NCBI RefSeq assembly: GCF_019649055.1
Contig: NW_026570372.1
Span: 62,001-126,000, forward strand
Origin: Paramacrobiotus metropolitanus
Taxonomy: Eukaryota > Tardigrada > Eutardigrada > Parachela > Macrobiotidae
Reading direction: 5' to 3'
Length of the DNA stretch: 64,000 nt
Translations under genes and position numbers: made by a program
Shown here: piece after piece, positions 1 through 11,567 of the stretch
Position numbering within the stretch: the stretch's first letter is position 1
Layout of the letters: each line of letters begins with the position of its first letter
The notes under the pieces: generated by a model
Told to the model about the DNA's origin: nothing
The model's input: only the letters and a program-made list of their open reading frames with translations
The model's database searches: none

Positions 1-2423
1 GATCGCTGCAGACGGATGTTGTACCGTCAGATAGCTGTTTGTATTTGCCATAATGGCCATTACGCAGCTGCACTGTATCTCTCTGTAGTGGTGTACGTTA
101 AGTGTTAACTTTGAGCTCTGATTTGATTAGAATCAGCTGAAGGTGTTCAAATTTATCAGCTTGTCCCAGACAGGAAGCAGCCGCAATAGTACACCAGCGC
201 CGTGATAGCTGTTGTTAAGGAATTGACCGTGACCGGGTACATGGCACCAAACTGCACAAAAATTTTCGTTGTCGTGCACCCCAAAAAAGCGTTTCGTTGA
301 TTTCTGACATTGTATAGCCAAATGATTTTAACGCGAACATTGTCGTACGTTACCGTGAAAATCGTTCGTGTGCGCAAAATTCGGTTGGGGAGATAACGTT
401 AATCCTAAATCGCTACGAAGTTGGTGGTTATTGTAACAGAATCCGTATTAGTAAAAATGAAAAATATCCCCTAGTGCGAGAGGTATTTTTCGATAAGAAA
501 GCTGCCAGCGGAAGATCGAGATACCATGTTTTCTTAGCTTCGGTAATTATACTATTAGCTTCGGTAATTATACTAGTCGAGGAGGCGTCTTTGATTAACT
601 GTTGTTCTGTCCGCAACTGAAAATTTACTGGTAACTTAAAATGACCTTTAATGCTACATACATTAAAAGAGAGCGTAGCGGAAGACGCTCCTTTTTTTGC
701 GGACACTGCATAATCGAAGCGTATATACGTAGCGGCATACTCATAAAATGACTTTATTCAACACTTGTTCATCCGCTTTGTAATACACGTTTCGTAGTTT
801 GGTATGCTTAATATATATTATCTAACTGGTCCGACCTTCCAAAAAAGTAAATACTGTAATATAATTTGTTATAATCATATACTTCTAGCGGTATTAGGTA
901 TTTATGATCTTACACTTAAGCACGCAACTGTAAGTAAGCACCGATCTTACAAAAACATTAATACAGATTCAGATCTATATAATTATCTGTAGATGAGTTG
1001 CCACAGGGGATCTCTGATCGCGTGAAAAAAATAGATGGACCGGAAACGATTTCGCCCGTATGTCGCAACGCTAAACGGCCCATGTTCGTACCTTTATTTG
1101 CTTGCTTTCAGAGCTGAGTTTTGACAAGCGAATTGTGCCAAAATAATTAAAATACTGGGATAATTTGCATAAGAGGAACGTAAAAGCACAGATTTCTACA
1201 GCACCAAAGTTATAGCTATAAGCGATTTTTCCAGTAACCCTTGCTGTCTCTCATTTCCGGTTAAAAAATGCCTACATTTGGAGCAGTTGATTATTTCTGT
1301 TGGCGCTTCGGGTAATTTCGCTGTCGGTTTTTCCACGGTTCCGCTTTTTTTCCGGTTCGTGACGTCACGAGCTCTGGCAACTCATCTTATTGTTAGTCAT
1401 CTATTGCCAGGTATGGGAATATTATATTCCGAATGACATAGTCGAAACCCGATCAGATACTATTCGTTTTTTCTAAAGCCGCTCCCGTTTAATTTCAAAC
1501 ACCCAAGCGGATTCTATTCTGTCCGGTGTGCTTTAAATTAGCTTGATTTGAGCCGGGTTATTCTTTCGTATCATTAGTTATTGTGCCAGACAATTGTATA
1601 CGAATAAGAGAACTGAATCGCAAAAATTAACGACTTTGACGCAAATGACTCAATCGACAGATACGTGATACCTGTAAATATGAGTTCTATCGCCACCCCG
1701 TCAGTAATTTTGCAGGAAACAACGAAAATGTTATCGCTGCTCTAGGTAGATATGTAGGTTAAGTAGAAACGACCATTTTCAGTCAACGCAGTCGGTAGAA
1801 GTACTGTTGCAAGTGGTTTTATGTAACGCAGATGGATGATACTAAAAGACTCGCAACAAACAAAAACTGATGAGAAATGACTTTAATCAACTAAAAATCC
1901 AATGAGAAGAGCCCCCTTTTGGCAGCGTCGCAGCGCTTATAATATGCTATAAGTTTGAATTAACACCGGGAACAGCTGGTTGAAGCAGCATATATTTATA
2001 GATGCAAAACAGTAATAAAAACTAAGTGTGTCAACAGAAAATTAGCATATAATGATTAACCATATGTAACTAGCGCTTAATATGCAATTGTTTAAGGTGA
2101 CAAATAACTATTAAAGCGGCAATATTAATAACTTCAGTCGATCGATAACGCTTCGCTGATCATGTAGTCATTCGGCTTATATAGCTTTACCGTTAACGTA
2201 AACGAATTAAAACGATTAATATATAATAAATATTTAAAAACTCCACAAGTGCCAGACGTATCTGTCTGTAAAACCATAATTAAAAATAATTTATAATCTT
2301 TAATTTTAAATAAAACCAAAGATAAAAAAACCAAATAAAATCAAATAAATAGAACCAAATAAAATGAAACCAAAGACTGTTTAAAGCCAGGTAAAGAGAC
2401 AATATTAATTTGTAGATCAGCAT
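1..2423. other. Duplicated non-coding DNA (copy A)
   Basis: I see no convincing gene here. The stretch is AT-rich and aligns with B 28787-30717 with many non-triplet indels, which argues against coding. A 21-bp unit (ttagcttcggtaattatact plus a) is tandemly doubled at about 535-576 in this copy only. Confidence 0.5.
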
Positions 2424-2738
2424 TCACGGTCGCGCAATTCGCGCATTCAGTTCCTTTAGGGCACGGCCGTATGTCCGCGTAAAAGCGGTAATGGTAGGCA
2501 AGCTTCCTGTACAGACAAATGTAAAAACTTTTGATGAACGTTCACTATGGTACGGGGAGTACTTCTGTTGTGTATGAAAAGGTTTGGCATAGTTCATTAA
2601 ACAGCATTCAACATGGTCTAAAATTGTTTCAAATAAATACAATCTTTTAATTAGCAATGTCATTATGTATTTGTACCAGAATACTTGTATCCTGATGTCA
2701 GGTTGACAGTTCTTTTTGACATGATGCAGAGCTGCCAA
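2424..2738 (-). CDS. Conserved ORF, likely 3'-terminal exon, unknown product (copy A)
   Basis: An open frame whose last 27 codons (from G-S-L to A-R-I-A-R-P and stop) are almost identical to the B copy at 30718-30996. The frame upstream of that differs by a two-codon indel and scattered replacements. A pyrimidine-rich acceptor ending in tctgtacag precedes the conserved part at about 2508 on the minus strand, so only the terminal part (about 2424-2508) may be exonic. No family was recognised and no upstream exons were found. Keeping the frame across the duplication is the only evidence that it is coding. Confidence 0.3.
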   Translation of the reverse strand: MAALHHVKKNCQPDIRIQVFWYKYIMTLLIKRLYLFETILDHVECCLMNYAKPFHTQQKYSPYHSERSSKVFTFVCTGSLPTITAFTRTYGRALKELNARIARP

Positions 2739-2855
2739 ATCTTACTTTGTGTCGTGTATGCCGGTATACGTATACGGGATATTATTGTATATGGCGACAC
2801 CGTAAAAATTATTACTGTCAAGGCTACGTCACAGCAAAGAAAAAATCCACCATAA
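2721..2855 (+). CDS. Small conserved ORF, 44 codons (copy A)
   Basis: Begins ATGATGCAG and ends TAA. Its partner in copy B is at 31017-31163. The two differ by two 6-nt indels, both keeping the frame, in a region where neighbouring indels are not multiples of three. The N-terminus is mildly hydrophobic (Q-I-L-L-C-V-V), and the C-terminus is basic (Q-Q-R-K-N-P-P). No family was recognised. It could be a small protein, the last exon of a larger gene, or chance. Confidence 0.25.
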   Translation: MMQSCQILLCVVYAGIRIRDIIVYGDTVKIITVKATSQQRKNPP

Positions 2856-3493
2856 ATTGCGAGTTGATACTTTATATATTATAATATTTGGAACAATTTT
2901 ATGTATTTTACAGCCTGCTGAATCACCGAAAGTTATGTAAAATGTTTGAATAAAGATGGTATTTTTTCAAAAACAGAATATTTACTGTACAGGCAAGTAA
3001 TTTCACTTACTATTTGCAATGTACGCATACAAATAGATAAAACTTAAAGGTATTTGTAGTACGGCCGCTAGTGTGACTGGATTCTGTGTAGCAGCCGGTC
3101 GTATATTTTATGTCCCTGATTCTGACAGTTCGTTCCAGGTTAAGATTTTAGACTACTACTAGAGTAGATTATTTGGATGTTAGTAAAATTTTGTCGTAGG
3201 AATCAAGGAACCTTGCTGTCGTAGTAAAACCGCAGGCCTGTAGCAGTGGGACGAAACAGCTAGCTGTTCCCTTATGTAGCCGTACGAAAAGCAGCGCGCA
3301 TAAATTCCGTATAAAAAGACCGTATAAATTTACCAAAGTGCGCCAGGTTTTCTTTATTATTGCGTTTTCTTAGAAGGAATTCACACAGAATCTTTCTGGA
3401 ATGGTAGCATTTGTGTTGCATAAATGAATTTTCGGCGCTGATTCAAGTTGTTGGTAGAAGATAGACTAAGATTCTGCGCAATTAAGTTACGGT

Positions 3494-3670
3494 TGTGAGC
3501 GGAGAAGCGGCTCACGTACAGCGATAAAGTCTTTCAAAGGATTTCAACGTATTGCGCCGTGGTGCAGTGGTACTGCCTACGCGGATCTAACGACGTAGCC
3601 GGGGTTCGATTCCCCCATCGGCGCCTTTTTCAGCCGTTTCTCGGTTTCCCTCGGATTGCGCCCTGCTTAG
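3494..3670 (+). mobile_element. tRNA-bearing mobile cassette S1 (177 bp)
   Basis: Present in copy A and cleanly absent from copy B, where aagttacggtcattc is uninterrupted. It is flanked by a 5-bp target duplication ACGGT (3489-3493 and 3671-3675). It begins with a hairpin (GTGAGC pairing with GCTCAC), then about 35 nt including ATTTCAAC, then a tRNA-like gene (3554-3625), a T5 run (3626-3630) and a 40-nt tail. The same architecture is seen at 32411-32589 and 35323-35505. Confidence 0.75.
3554..3625 (+). tRNA. tRNA-like gene in cassette S1, atypical anticodon arm
   Basis: The 72-nt unit has a near-complete acceptor stem (GCGCCG pairing with CGGCGC), an A-box-like stretch and a perfect B box (GGTTCGATTCC) inside a T arm GGGG/CCCC with a seven-base loop. 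T5 follows at once and fits a pol III terminator. The CTACG/CGTAG stem encloses 12 bases instead of seven and the variable loop is short, so no anticodon can be assigned. It may be a degenerate tRNA, a tRNA with a tiny insert, or a tRNA-derived RNA. Confidence 0.5.
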
Positions 3671-3798
3671 ACGGTCATTCTAATGTGTATGTATGCATTA
3701 AAAAAGTCAGCCACATTATTATTAAATATTAAATTATTATTAGAAAATCATTTTGTGGAGCATGGAATTTCATTAAGGATATGGCGCGCACCATGTTT

Positions 3799-5355
3799 TT
3801 ATACCCATAAGGTCACACCGAATTTTGTGGAACCTTTTTTCACGTTTACTGCTACGAAAGTTGGCTTACCAGAAGAGGCGATTTGGCACCATTTGTACAG
3901 CACCTGAGCTGTCACCAGAATTGTCCGGAGGGACTCTTGCTCTTGTGCCGTTTTTTTTATAATCTCCAATGTCGTTTTGGGGACTGAGGGCCGTGATATC
4001 GGTCGCGCCTCCCCATGGCCATTGTTCCACTGAGCCATTACCGGGGTGACACTTTCCGTATGCATGCTCACAATTGTTTCAGCTGGTTGGTCAAAGAGAA
4101 AAAAGACAAAATCGTGATTCCGTGAACAATGAATAGAATACAGAGTATAGCAGGGCAGGTCTCAATAAAGGCAATATCAGTGGCTCGTTACGTCATCACT
4201 AGAATAGCTCGCATATTAGCCCGGCTCTAGTAAAAGGATGCGGAAAATTGGTTTTCTCACTTTTTCTATTTCTGCTGAATGGGATTCGAACTGCAAAATA
4301 TGCGTACTAACTTTCTCTATTTTTATAAATAAAAAAACCCTAAAACATGTAACATGCTTGACTTCAAATCAATTTCCCACTATTTTTTAATATTTTCCAC
4401 ATACGAATGCAGAGTGGCACTGTGTGTAAATGTTCATATTAAATCATCGATGCGTGATTATACCTCGGTATTCTCCAAGTAAATTAGCATAAATTAATTA
4501 TTTAATTTTGCATGTTGTTCAGTTTCATCTGCTTAATTTTTTTAACAGATTTTGAAATGTTTGGTTGGAATAAATCAATAAAACCAACTCGTGCAATAAT
4601 AATAAAACCAACTCGTGCAATAATTCTGCCGTATAGAAGTACCCGTAAAAACCAAGTTGCCAACAGCCGCTTTTGCGACTTGCCGCACAGTTCTAAATCA
4701 TGTACCTCTTCTTATTGCATATTTTATATATCAAAAAAATTCCAACTGAGAACTGAGTATTCCAAAATAAAAGAGTGCAAACGACTAAAGATACACAAAT
4801 AAGTTTTGAAAAACTTGAAAATCTCTGACTTTTACATTGTTCTTCGGCAATCTGCGCTACTCTAGCGCTTTCGTCATTGCAAATCCCGCCCCCAGTGGGG
4901 TTGCCTGTACTGAAATCCGCCTTACAAGTTAAGTATGACCAACAAAGACGCTTACCAGGTGTCGCTTCACGCGTCGCACATACAAAATAATGGTAAGTGT
5001 CATCAACCATTAAAGCGAATTCCGGGTCAGCCATTGCAATATCAATTATCATAATCAGCTGATTAGTGGTAGATCCAGAATTTCGCCATCGCCGTATGCA
5101 ATAATCGATAAACCGTTGAAAAGCCGGCGCTAGAAGGTTGGCAAAAAATGCCGTACACAGCGGCAGAACGACAAAGGTCAAGATAAAATAACCAGTGGAA
5201 GATGTTTCGTCAAGTCGCTGTTCGATCGCAAGGAGCTTTGCATTACAAGTGGATAAATTGCTTTGAACTCGTAACAATTCTACTACAACTCGGGCGTGCA
5301 CACTGCTGAGCTCGTTATAGTCATAAACAAGGCGTTCGGGGGTCACTTGACTCAT
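3799..5355 (-). CDS. Unknown one-pass membrane protein, 3 exons (copy A)
   Basis: The exons are 5355-4956, 4904-4836 and 4082-3799, giving 250 codons plus stop. Donors are GTAAGC and GTAAAA, and the acceptors are TACAG and ACCAG. All three junctions are in phase 1 and keep the frame. The first intron is 51 nt and in frame, so retention would also read through. The protein has an amphipathic, Leu/Val-rich N-terminal stretch (about residues 15-50), a strongly hydrophobic segment at about 55-76 followed by Arg residues, then a soluble region. No family was recognised. The B copy (31927-33602) has the same exon structure. The start is the first ATG of the conserved frame (M-S-Q-V-T-P-E in both). 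A two-exon form ending near 4693, with a second hydrophobic tail, is also open. Confidence 0.6.
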
Positions 5356-7110
5356 TCTTCGTCTTCACATGAATTTGATGGCTATATAATTTCCAAACTG
5401 AGTACTAAAATCGGCTGACACAGTGCGAATATTGGACTGACCTTTCACGTATCATATCTGGAATAAGCGGGCGAACTGTCAGCTCTGCTGTCACTACCTG
5501 CGGTAAGGCAGGCAGCTATTACTCATAGTCGAAAACGCTGGCATGTACTGTATGTGCAAGAGCATGTTACATCTCAAGAGTGTGGTGTGTGTAAGTCAGG
5601 TTGTATATATGCATAATGCACTAAATCAATGATCAGTGCATATAATTACTTGTGCCATTCATAACTAAATATAGAGAACAGTCGATCCTTCCAATGGTAT
5701 TGAGAGGTTTTTGGGTTATCGAATGCCGGAAACCGTTTTTATCGAAGCAACCTTGAGCTGTGTACTTCCGTTACCGTCGTGCTTAAACAAGAGATTTCTG
5801 TCTTTACCGTTTCGCAAGCGATTTCCTAAGCGTGGTCCGTTGTGGCCGTGACAATTATATCTCGGCGAACGCCGCCTCTTTGGGTCTTTTTACCTTGATA
5901 AACGCACAAAAACTCGATCGGGATGTAATCTTTGGACTTGCAGTAAAAAAATCTACTGTACGGTTACTGCTAGTACGGTACGGTAGGAAAGTACACTCGC
6001 TTTTGGCGGGCACTGCATGGCTGAAGCATAGTAGGAATATAGTAAGAGAAACAATTTATATTTAGGCCGTTGCCGGTGCAGGGTGCTTATATGATGTTTA
6101 CAATTATTATCATACCTACAGTATTTATTATCATACCTATGTATTTACAGTATTTATTATCATACCTATGTATTTACAACACTTTTAGAGTACTTTATCT
6201 TCTGCAGAGTAGCAGCAAATAATAGTAAAATGGATGTTGCAGCAAACATCTTACACAGGTACAATAAAAAAAGAATAGCAAAAATCCATAACCGGGAAAA
6301 CCGCCCAGACAGGTTAACATTTTGTTGTTCCCAGAACTGCGTAAATTTTGCCCGGTCAGTTTCCTTAACTGTGGCAGCATTGTTCTTCATACCGGACTCA
6401 CTTTTCGAATCTCAGACAGTTAATGAGTTCCCTAAAGCCAGACAAACATGGCCACGTTGCTGTAATAAGGCTTCTCGTTTCAGAGATAATTTTTACCTGA
6501 AGTAATTTTTCTATTATAAGGATTATTTTTTTCGATGGATATTTTATTCGTCTTGGTAATGCATTGTCCATGCTGGCGGCAGTTTAGGTGTTTATATGAA
6601 AAGGTAACGGATTAATTCAAAAATCACGATTACCGTGAATAATTCTCATTTCAGTTCACCCTTGCCAAAGGCTGCCTCTTTGAGGGTCACTCAATAGTTT
6701 TTGAAGGTCATTTCTTGCGGCCACTGTCGCAAATTTTAGAAAACCAAGAAGGCTACATATTTGGGTCAAATACGACGGTTGTTTTACTGAGCCAGAGGAT
6801 GGCTGTGCCGGTAACAAATAGAGGCGGCAATGTTTGACAAAAGTTTTAAAATTATCTATCACAAAAACGGCAACGGTATAATTTTAGCTGCTTTTATTTC
6901 GCCATACATTACAGTACATCGGACATCGAGTTCGTGTGACGTCTTCCGCACCAGATCAGGTAGTGCTTTATCATCGAGCGACTTAAATAATCCAAAGTAT
7001 ATTTAGCAAAATATCTGCATTGTCACTGACAATGCTTACAGTTAGTAAAGAAAGCACGAGAACCAAAGGGCATCGGTACCAAAGAAATAACACCACGGCT
7101 ATCACAAGCT
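5356..7110. other. Intergenic DNA, copy A
   Basis: Open frames here are short. A frame at 5832-6065 (plus) shares a stretch with B 34085 (GRDNYIS, NAA, LFTL, KLDR) but the two then diverge, so any coding value is unclear. At 6166-6390 (minus) a 74-codon frame has one hydrophobic segment and is not in copy B. A short tandem array based on tattatcatacctatgtattt lies at about 6105-6180. Confidence 0.4.
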
Positions 7111-7119
7111 CTGAGTCTA

Positions 7120-7595
7120 TATATAAACGGCCACTGCGCCCTTTCCATTTTGTAACGACGGACGGATACCACCAAGAACATGGGGTGTGAGTACATACGG
7201 CCACCCACGGAGCAGATGTGCATCCGGTAACAAATACCATATGTCCATATGTGCATTTTGGTGACGGTGACCGACGCACAGACACCACATTTTTCATGTG
7301 GTCGGAGTATATACGGCCACCGTGCTTGTGTGCATTTGGTAACAAATACCACCGTGCAGATTTGCATTTGGTGGGGATGACCGAAGCACAAACATCCCAA
7401 GTTCAGTATGTAACGGGAGTATAAACGGCCACTGTACCCATTCGTTTTCATATGTGGTGACCGACGGACGGATACTACCAGTCACAAGGGCCGGGAGTAT
7501 ACACGGCCACGGCGCATTTGTGCATTTGAAAGCAATTGCGCACATGTGCGTTTAATAGCGGTGACCAACGGACGGACACCACATTTTCCGTAATC
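7120..7595. repeat. Degenerate minisatellite, unit about 120 bp (copy A only)
   Basis: At least three to four diverged units recur. Each contains gagtatayacggccac, then tgtgcatttggtaacaaatacc, then ggtgaccgacggacggacacc. Long overlapping frames on both strands through this array are a by-product of the repetition. Copy B has no counterpart. Confidence 0.75.
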
Positions 7596-7639
7596 GAAGA
7601 ACATAGAAGACCTTCGCTACGCTTCCGTCGAAAATGCAA

Positions 7640-9178
7640 AAACGAAAACAGAAATTGCAAATGGTAATTTTTTAAATAAATTTTACGCAACTGCCCGAAC
7701 TTGGCCCGGTACCCCTGTACATGTAGTAGGACAAAATTAATGCAAATTCTCACTGCGCGAATCGACTAACTAGCAGCCACCGGAAGGATCTTCAACGCTA
7801 CAGTAACTATTCGTAAGACTTTTGTAGTTCTTAAAAACTGACAATACACAATCTTTCACCCTTAAATACAAATCCTAAAACATGCGTCATAATGTGTTGA
7901 ATGAATATAAACACGTAGGCACTCCCTCCCGAAGAACAGCCCTTCTGACCAAAAAAATTAAAATATTCCATGTGATTTGACATGGAATATATACCGCTAG
8001 ACACCGCTTGCAAGAAAAGCGGATGCTTTACTATTTTGAAATTTCTTTCAACGCACTCGTATGCTCAGCGTACACAATCGGAAAAGCGAAAGCAAACGAA
8101 GATTGCTAAAACTCTGTATCAACTTGATTAATTCTACAACTACACTTCAGTTACACAGCGTTTGAAATGACACCGAGTAAATGGCCGCTCTTAATGACCT
8201 TTACCTAACTTTCTTAGCTAGAGCTTGGTGCAAGACTTGCATATCAAAAACTTCCTTCCCTTAAGAGCATAAAAAAGGCATACCAGTTCTTGATTCGTTC
8301 TAATTCTGCGTAAAAGCAATATTTGCAACTTTCCGAGAGTTCGACTCCTTTTTCGGGTGGTATTTCGAATATATAGACTGGTATGTTTAGAGCGCGTACA
8401 CAGTGTGCGGAATTATGCCGACTATGAGTTTACAATGCAATATTTTGCAGTCGAACGACAATTTTGAGAAAAGCTTTGGTTTATGAAACAATTTCACCGC
8501 ATGCACGAAACTATATACTGGGCAATATTCAGGAATCAATATAGCCTCCGGTTTTTGACCCTCTCATATCTTAAAATCTCTTCAAAACTTGTGAATCTGT
8601 TGGATATTTGAATACTTCTTGAATTTAGTAGTCTTTGAATTCAAAAATTTTTTTGAATTTACAATTGACTACCGTGCAATTCCCATTTTGTTTTTCTCAA
8701 ATCAAATTAACTCGAAAAATGCACGTGGGCGGGCATTGACAGACCAGACTGAAGCGAAATTGCGTTTGCTTTATATTCGCAGAGTTGGTTTGGAAAGAAT
8801 ACTGCTTGATCTTCATTTCATTAGTCGCAAGAAGGTCTTTTTGTTGCTTTTAATTAAGGGTATAACGAAAGCGGAAGGAGCTGTATTGCCAGTCCGGACC
8901 ACGATTCTGCTGGTTTTGTTGACCACAGAAAATGACTGGTGAGCCGGATGAAAATCCTTTAGTCAGCCATTATTTTTGTAATCTAAGTCTATTAGTGCAA
9001 GTTCTAACTGCCGGTTTTTATAGGTTGTACTTTAAGTATACGTTCTTTGTGAACCGTACGTAAAAGTCCAAAATCGGGTACCAAGGAAACTATTTTTGTT
9101 TAAGTCTTTGTTCACTTAGACGCTATACGTTCATTTTCTTTGTAGGGCAAAACTGGAAGCCTTTTTATGAAAATGACA
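7640..9178. other. Duplicated non-coding DNA (copy A)
   Basis: Aligns with B about 34570-36600. No gene was recognised. The only sizeable frame, 8619-8942 plus, is low-complexity at its N-terminus and is not kept in copy B. Confidence 0.4.
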
Positions 9179-9575
9179 GGGTGTGGCTATTCCCACCACC
9201 TTGCTGCCCTTTTCGGCTATTTTAACCAACTCTCACCATCTTTAGGCTGTCACCACTAAGAACCTTTTAAAGTGAATTCTAACGCCACCTTTCGGCTATT
9301 GTCACCGCATTCACACACCTCTTTTGATAATTCCCACCTCTTCGTTGCATTTTATTTACAGCCGCAAACGTCGGAAGGCTGGTGACACATTTCTCGATGG
9401 TTGCATCATTTGTACCCCATGTAGTCCAGCATTTCTTTCGTCAACATTAATGCTCAGTTTTGCACTACAACATATTGTTTTTGGCGTAGTTAAGTTTAGT
9501 TAATTCATTTCGGAGACAAACCCTCGAGGCACTCCCAAGTCTGGTCAACAGAAAAGTTAAATGAGTATTTTAGAT

Positions 9576-9896
9576 TCAAGCAGACACAGATGTACTTTCA
9601 AAAACACAAATGAAATGTTCATTGCCATTACTTTTTCCGCCGCCAGTTATTTTATCAAACAAAAATTTCAGCCTCATCTTTAGGGTACTCTTTCCAATGC
9701 GTGACCTTGCGGCGGTGCCGATACGCTTCTCCCGGCGGCGGACAAACCCAGTACGCCCTGCGTTGTACCGGGCGTTGGTCTTTTTGAAAGGTATCAGCTC
9801 ACAAATGTAGGCCGGCAATTTAAAGCTTTCCGGATTGCGTATCTTGTGCAGCCAGACTGCTTCCTTCTGGCGCCATCGATCGCCAGCCATTACCAT
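9576..9896 (-). pseudogene. Conserved fragment, possibly from a retroelement ORF (copy A)
   Basis: A 106-codon frame with L-P-A-Y-I-C-E-L-I-P-F-K-K and an Arg-rich stretch. The counterpart in copy B (about 36720-36990, minus) is recognisable but frameshifted. The pattern of a Leu/Pro-Tyr motif followed by a basic region resembles the C-terminal tail of some non-LTR reverse transcriptase ORFs, but I am not certain. It lies inside the old inverted-repeat element. Confidence 0.25.
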
Positions 9897-10307
9897 GCTG
9901 CAGTAATACCCCGCCGTTTGTACAGACCCAGTTCTACCCGTTGTCTGTCATCGGTGATGGTCTTAGAAAGGTAGTAAAGCTGCATCTCGCCGTTTCATCA
10001 GCTCTGCCTGATTTCCCACGGACGCTGCCAGTGCCGACCAAGCCAGAGCACAGTAGTCTAGGTATGTATGGATGGACGAAAGTGTGATGAAGGGTGATTC
10101 GCTGGGAATTGCTGAGTTCGGATTTAACTCGCTTGCTACTGTACACTGCAGTACAGTGCATAATCCCGGATGGGATGCCGTAATAGCAACATCTGAAGGT
10201 CATCAGCGCTTATTATTATAACTTTTTATAACTCTTTCAATTCAAACACAACGTCAACGTAAATTCTAAAAACGATCGACTATCAAACTAGCGTCGCACT
10301 TCAGTTA

Positions 10308-11085
10308 GGAGCTCCAATCGTCACCCCGAACTTCTGTAAATGCGGCGAGTGGGTAGACGAGTTTGGTAGACATGGAATCGGTGCAAGCGATCCGCTGGAC
10401 GACGGCCTAGGCACGCGATGGCATTGCAAAAGAGTTTGCTCGTTGCTTAACGACGGGTGGTTTTTCTGCCAGAATGGACGTAACATGTGTGGACACTCTA
10501 GCGGCATTAAACTGTACATTGACCGTACTGTCGTCAACGCCGGCGCCGCAGCGGAGCTGGCCGAAACGAAAAAGCTCACAAAGTACGCGTGGCTTCAGGC
10601 CTTCAGCCAAGATACAAGCCCGTCCAACAATTCTTTGACCGCTGTAAGCGGGAATTTAAAGAAACGTGGGCTTGAGCCATTTAATGTGCTTCGACACGTC
10701 ACGCCACATGAGTCTGCGTATTCAACGTAAATAAGCAACAAATCTGCATGTGTTGCAGTTACTGTATCTGTGATATACATTTTAATGTTTAATATGATTA
10801 ATTGTGATCTAATATATTATTGTTGGTTAAATATTGATAAATATATCTGCCACTACACTACGATGCGTATTTGCATTACTGTGCGCGATTTATATGCGCT
10901 GCGCTTACAGCGGTCAAAGAATTGTTGGACGGGCTTGTATAACTTTATGCCCGCTGCTTTCGAAATGTATGGACCTTGGAGTGACGGTACTAAGAAGCTG
11001 GTCGACAAAGCAGGACACCTTATCGCAGGCGCTACAGGACAACCACGCGCGAAAGATTTCTTAACCAGCAGCGGATTTCCATCCA
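10308..11085 (+). pseudogene. Degenerate retroelement ORF fragment
   Basis: Open frames contain C-K-C-G-E-W-V-D-E-F-G-R-H-G (from about 10341), then N-A-G-A-A-A-E-L-A-E (about 10534-10563), then, after a disrupted stretch, F-M-P-A-A-F-E-M-Y-G-P-W and T-G-Q-P-R (about 10945-11055). From memory, this order (CxCG, Asp, Gly-His-Gly, AGAAAE, a PxAxExxGxW block, TGxPR) is the C-terminal region of invertebrate retroelement ORFs that end in a QRGNA motif, as does the fragment at 35808-36194. The middle is disrupted by a 39-bp inverted repeat. The whole 10053-11100 stretch is absent from copy B. Confidence 0.5.
10612..10940. repeat. Perfect 39-bp inverted repeat pair
   Basis: Bases 10612-10650 are the exact reverse complement of 10902-10940, separated by 251 bp. 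The right arm is in the reading direction of the retroelement fragment; the left arm is an inverted copy that cuts the frame. Confidence 0.85.
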
Positions 11086-11567
11086 GATCCAAAGAGGGGC
11101 AACACTATGTGCGTGATGGGCACAATACAGGATCACGAAAAATTAGAGGAAATATTTTTATTATAGCCTCTTTTTTAGTGCTGTTCTTTCTGTTTTTTGA
11201 TGCTGTTGTTAAGTACTGTATAATGTCGTGAGTACTTGCAGATGAGTACCTTGCAGTGAGTACCCTGCTATACTTCCGGTATGCTGTTCAACGAGGCACA
11301 TACAAGTAGCACAAAATATTAGTAGTAGACAGTAGTACAACAATATTATACATTTTTAAAGAAACGTTTTGGTAATAAATTGAAGTAAAGTGTGCATGCG
11401 TAAAGACTAAGAGGTGGGAACAGCCGAAAGAGGGTGTCATAAAGGGGTGAGAACAGCCAAAGATGATGTCAAAAATTATTAAAAAAAAGGTAGTACGGAC
11501 AGCACAACATGGTGAAAGGTGGTGACAGTAGCAAAACGTGGTGTCATTGTGGTGAGCCATTTCCTCT

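Larger units (their letters stand above)
9178..11567. mobile_element. Old foldback/TIR element with internal insertions (copy A)
   Basis: The left arm (about 9178-9350) and the inverted right arm (about 11400-11567) consist of imperfect subrepeats of the type (g)gctattcycaccacctttt. Matching arms lie in copy B at about 36600 and 58850-59008, so the element predates the duplication. The same subrepeat family forms the ends of the element at 56930-57762. No transposase frame was found. Confidence 0.5.

Noticed and set aside
7023-7545. Overlapping 83-142 codon minus-strand frames
   Set aside because: They run through the degenerate minisatellite in several frames at once; a by-product of repeats.
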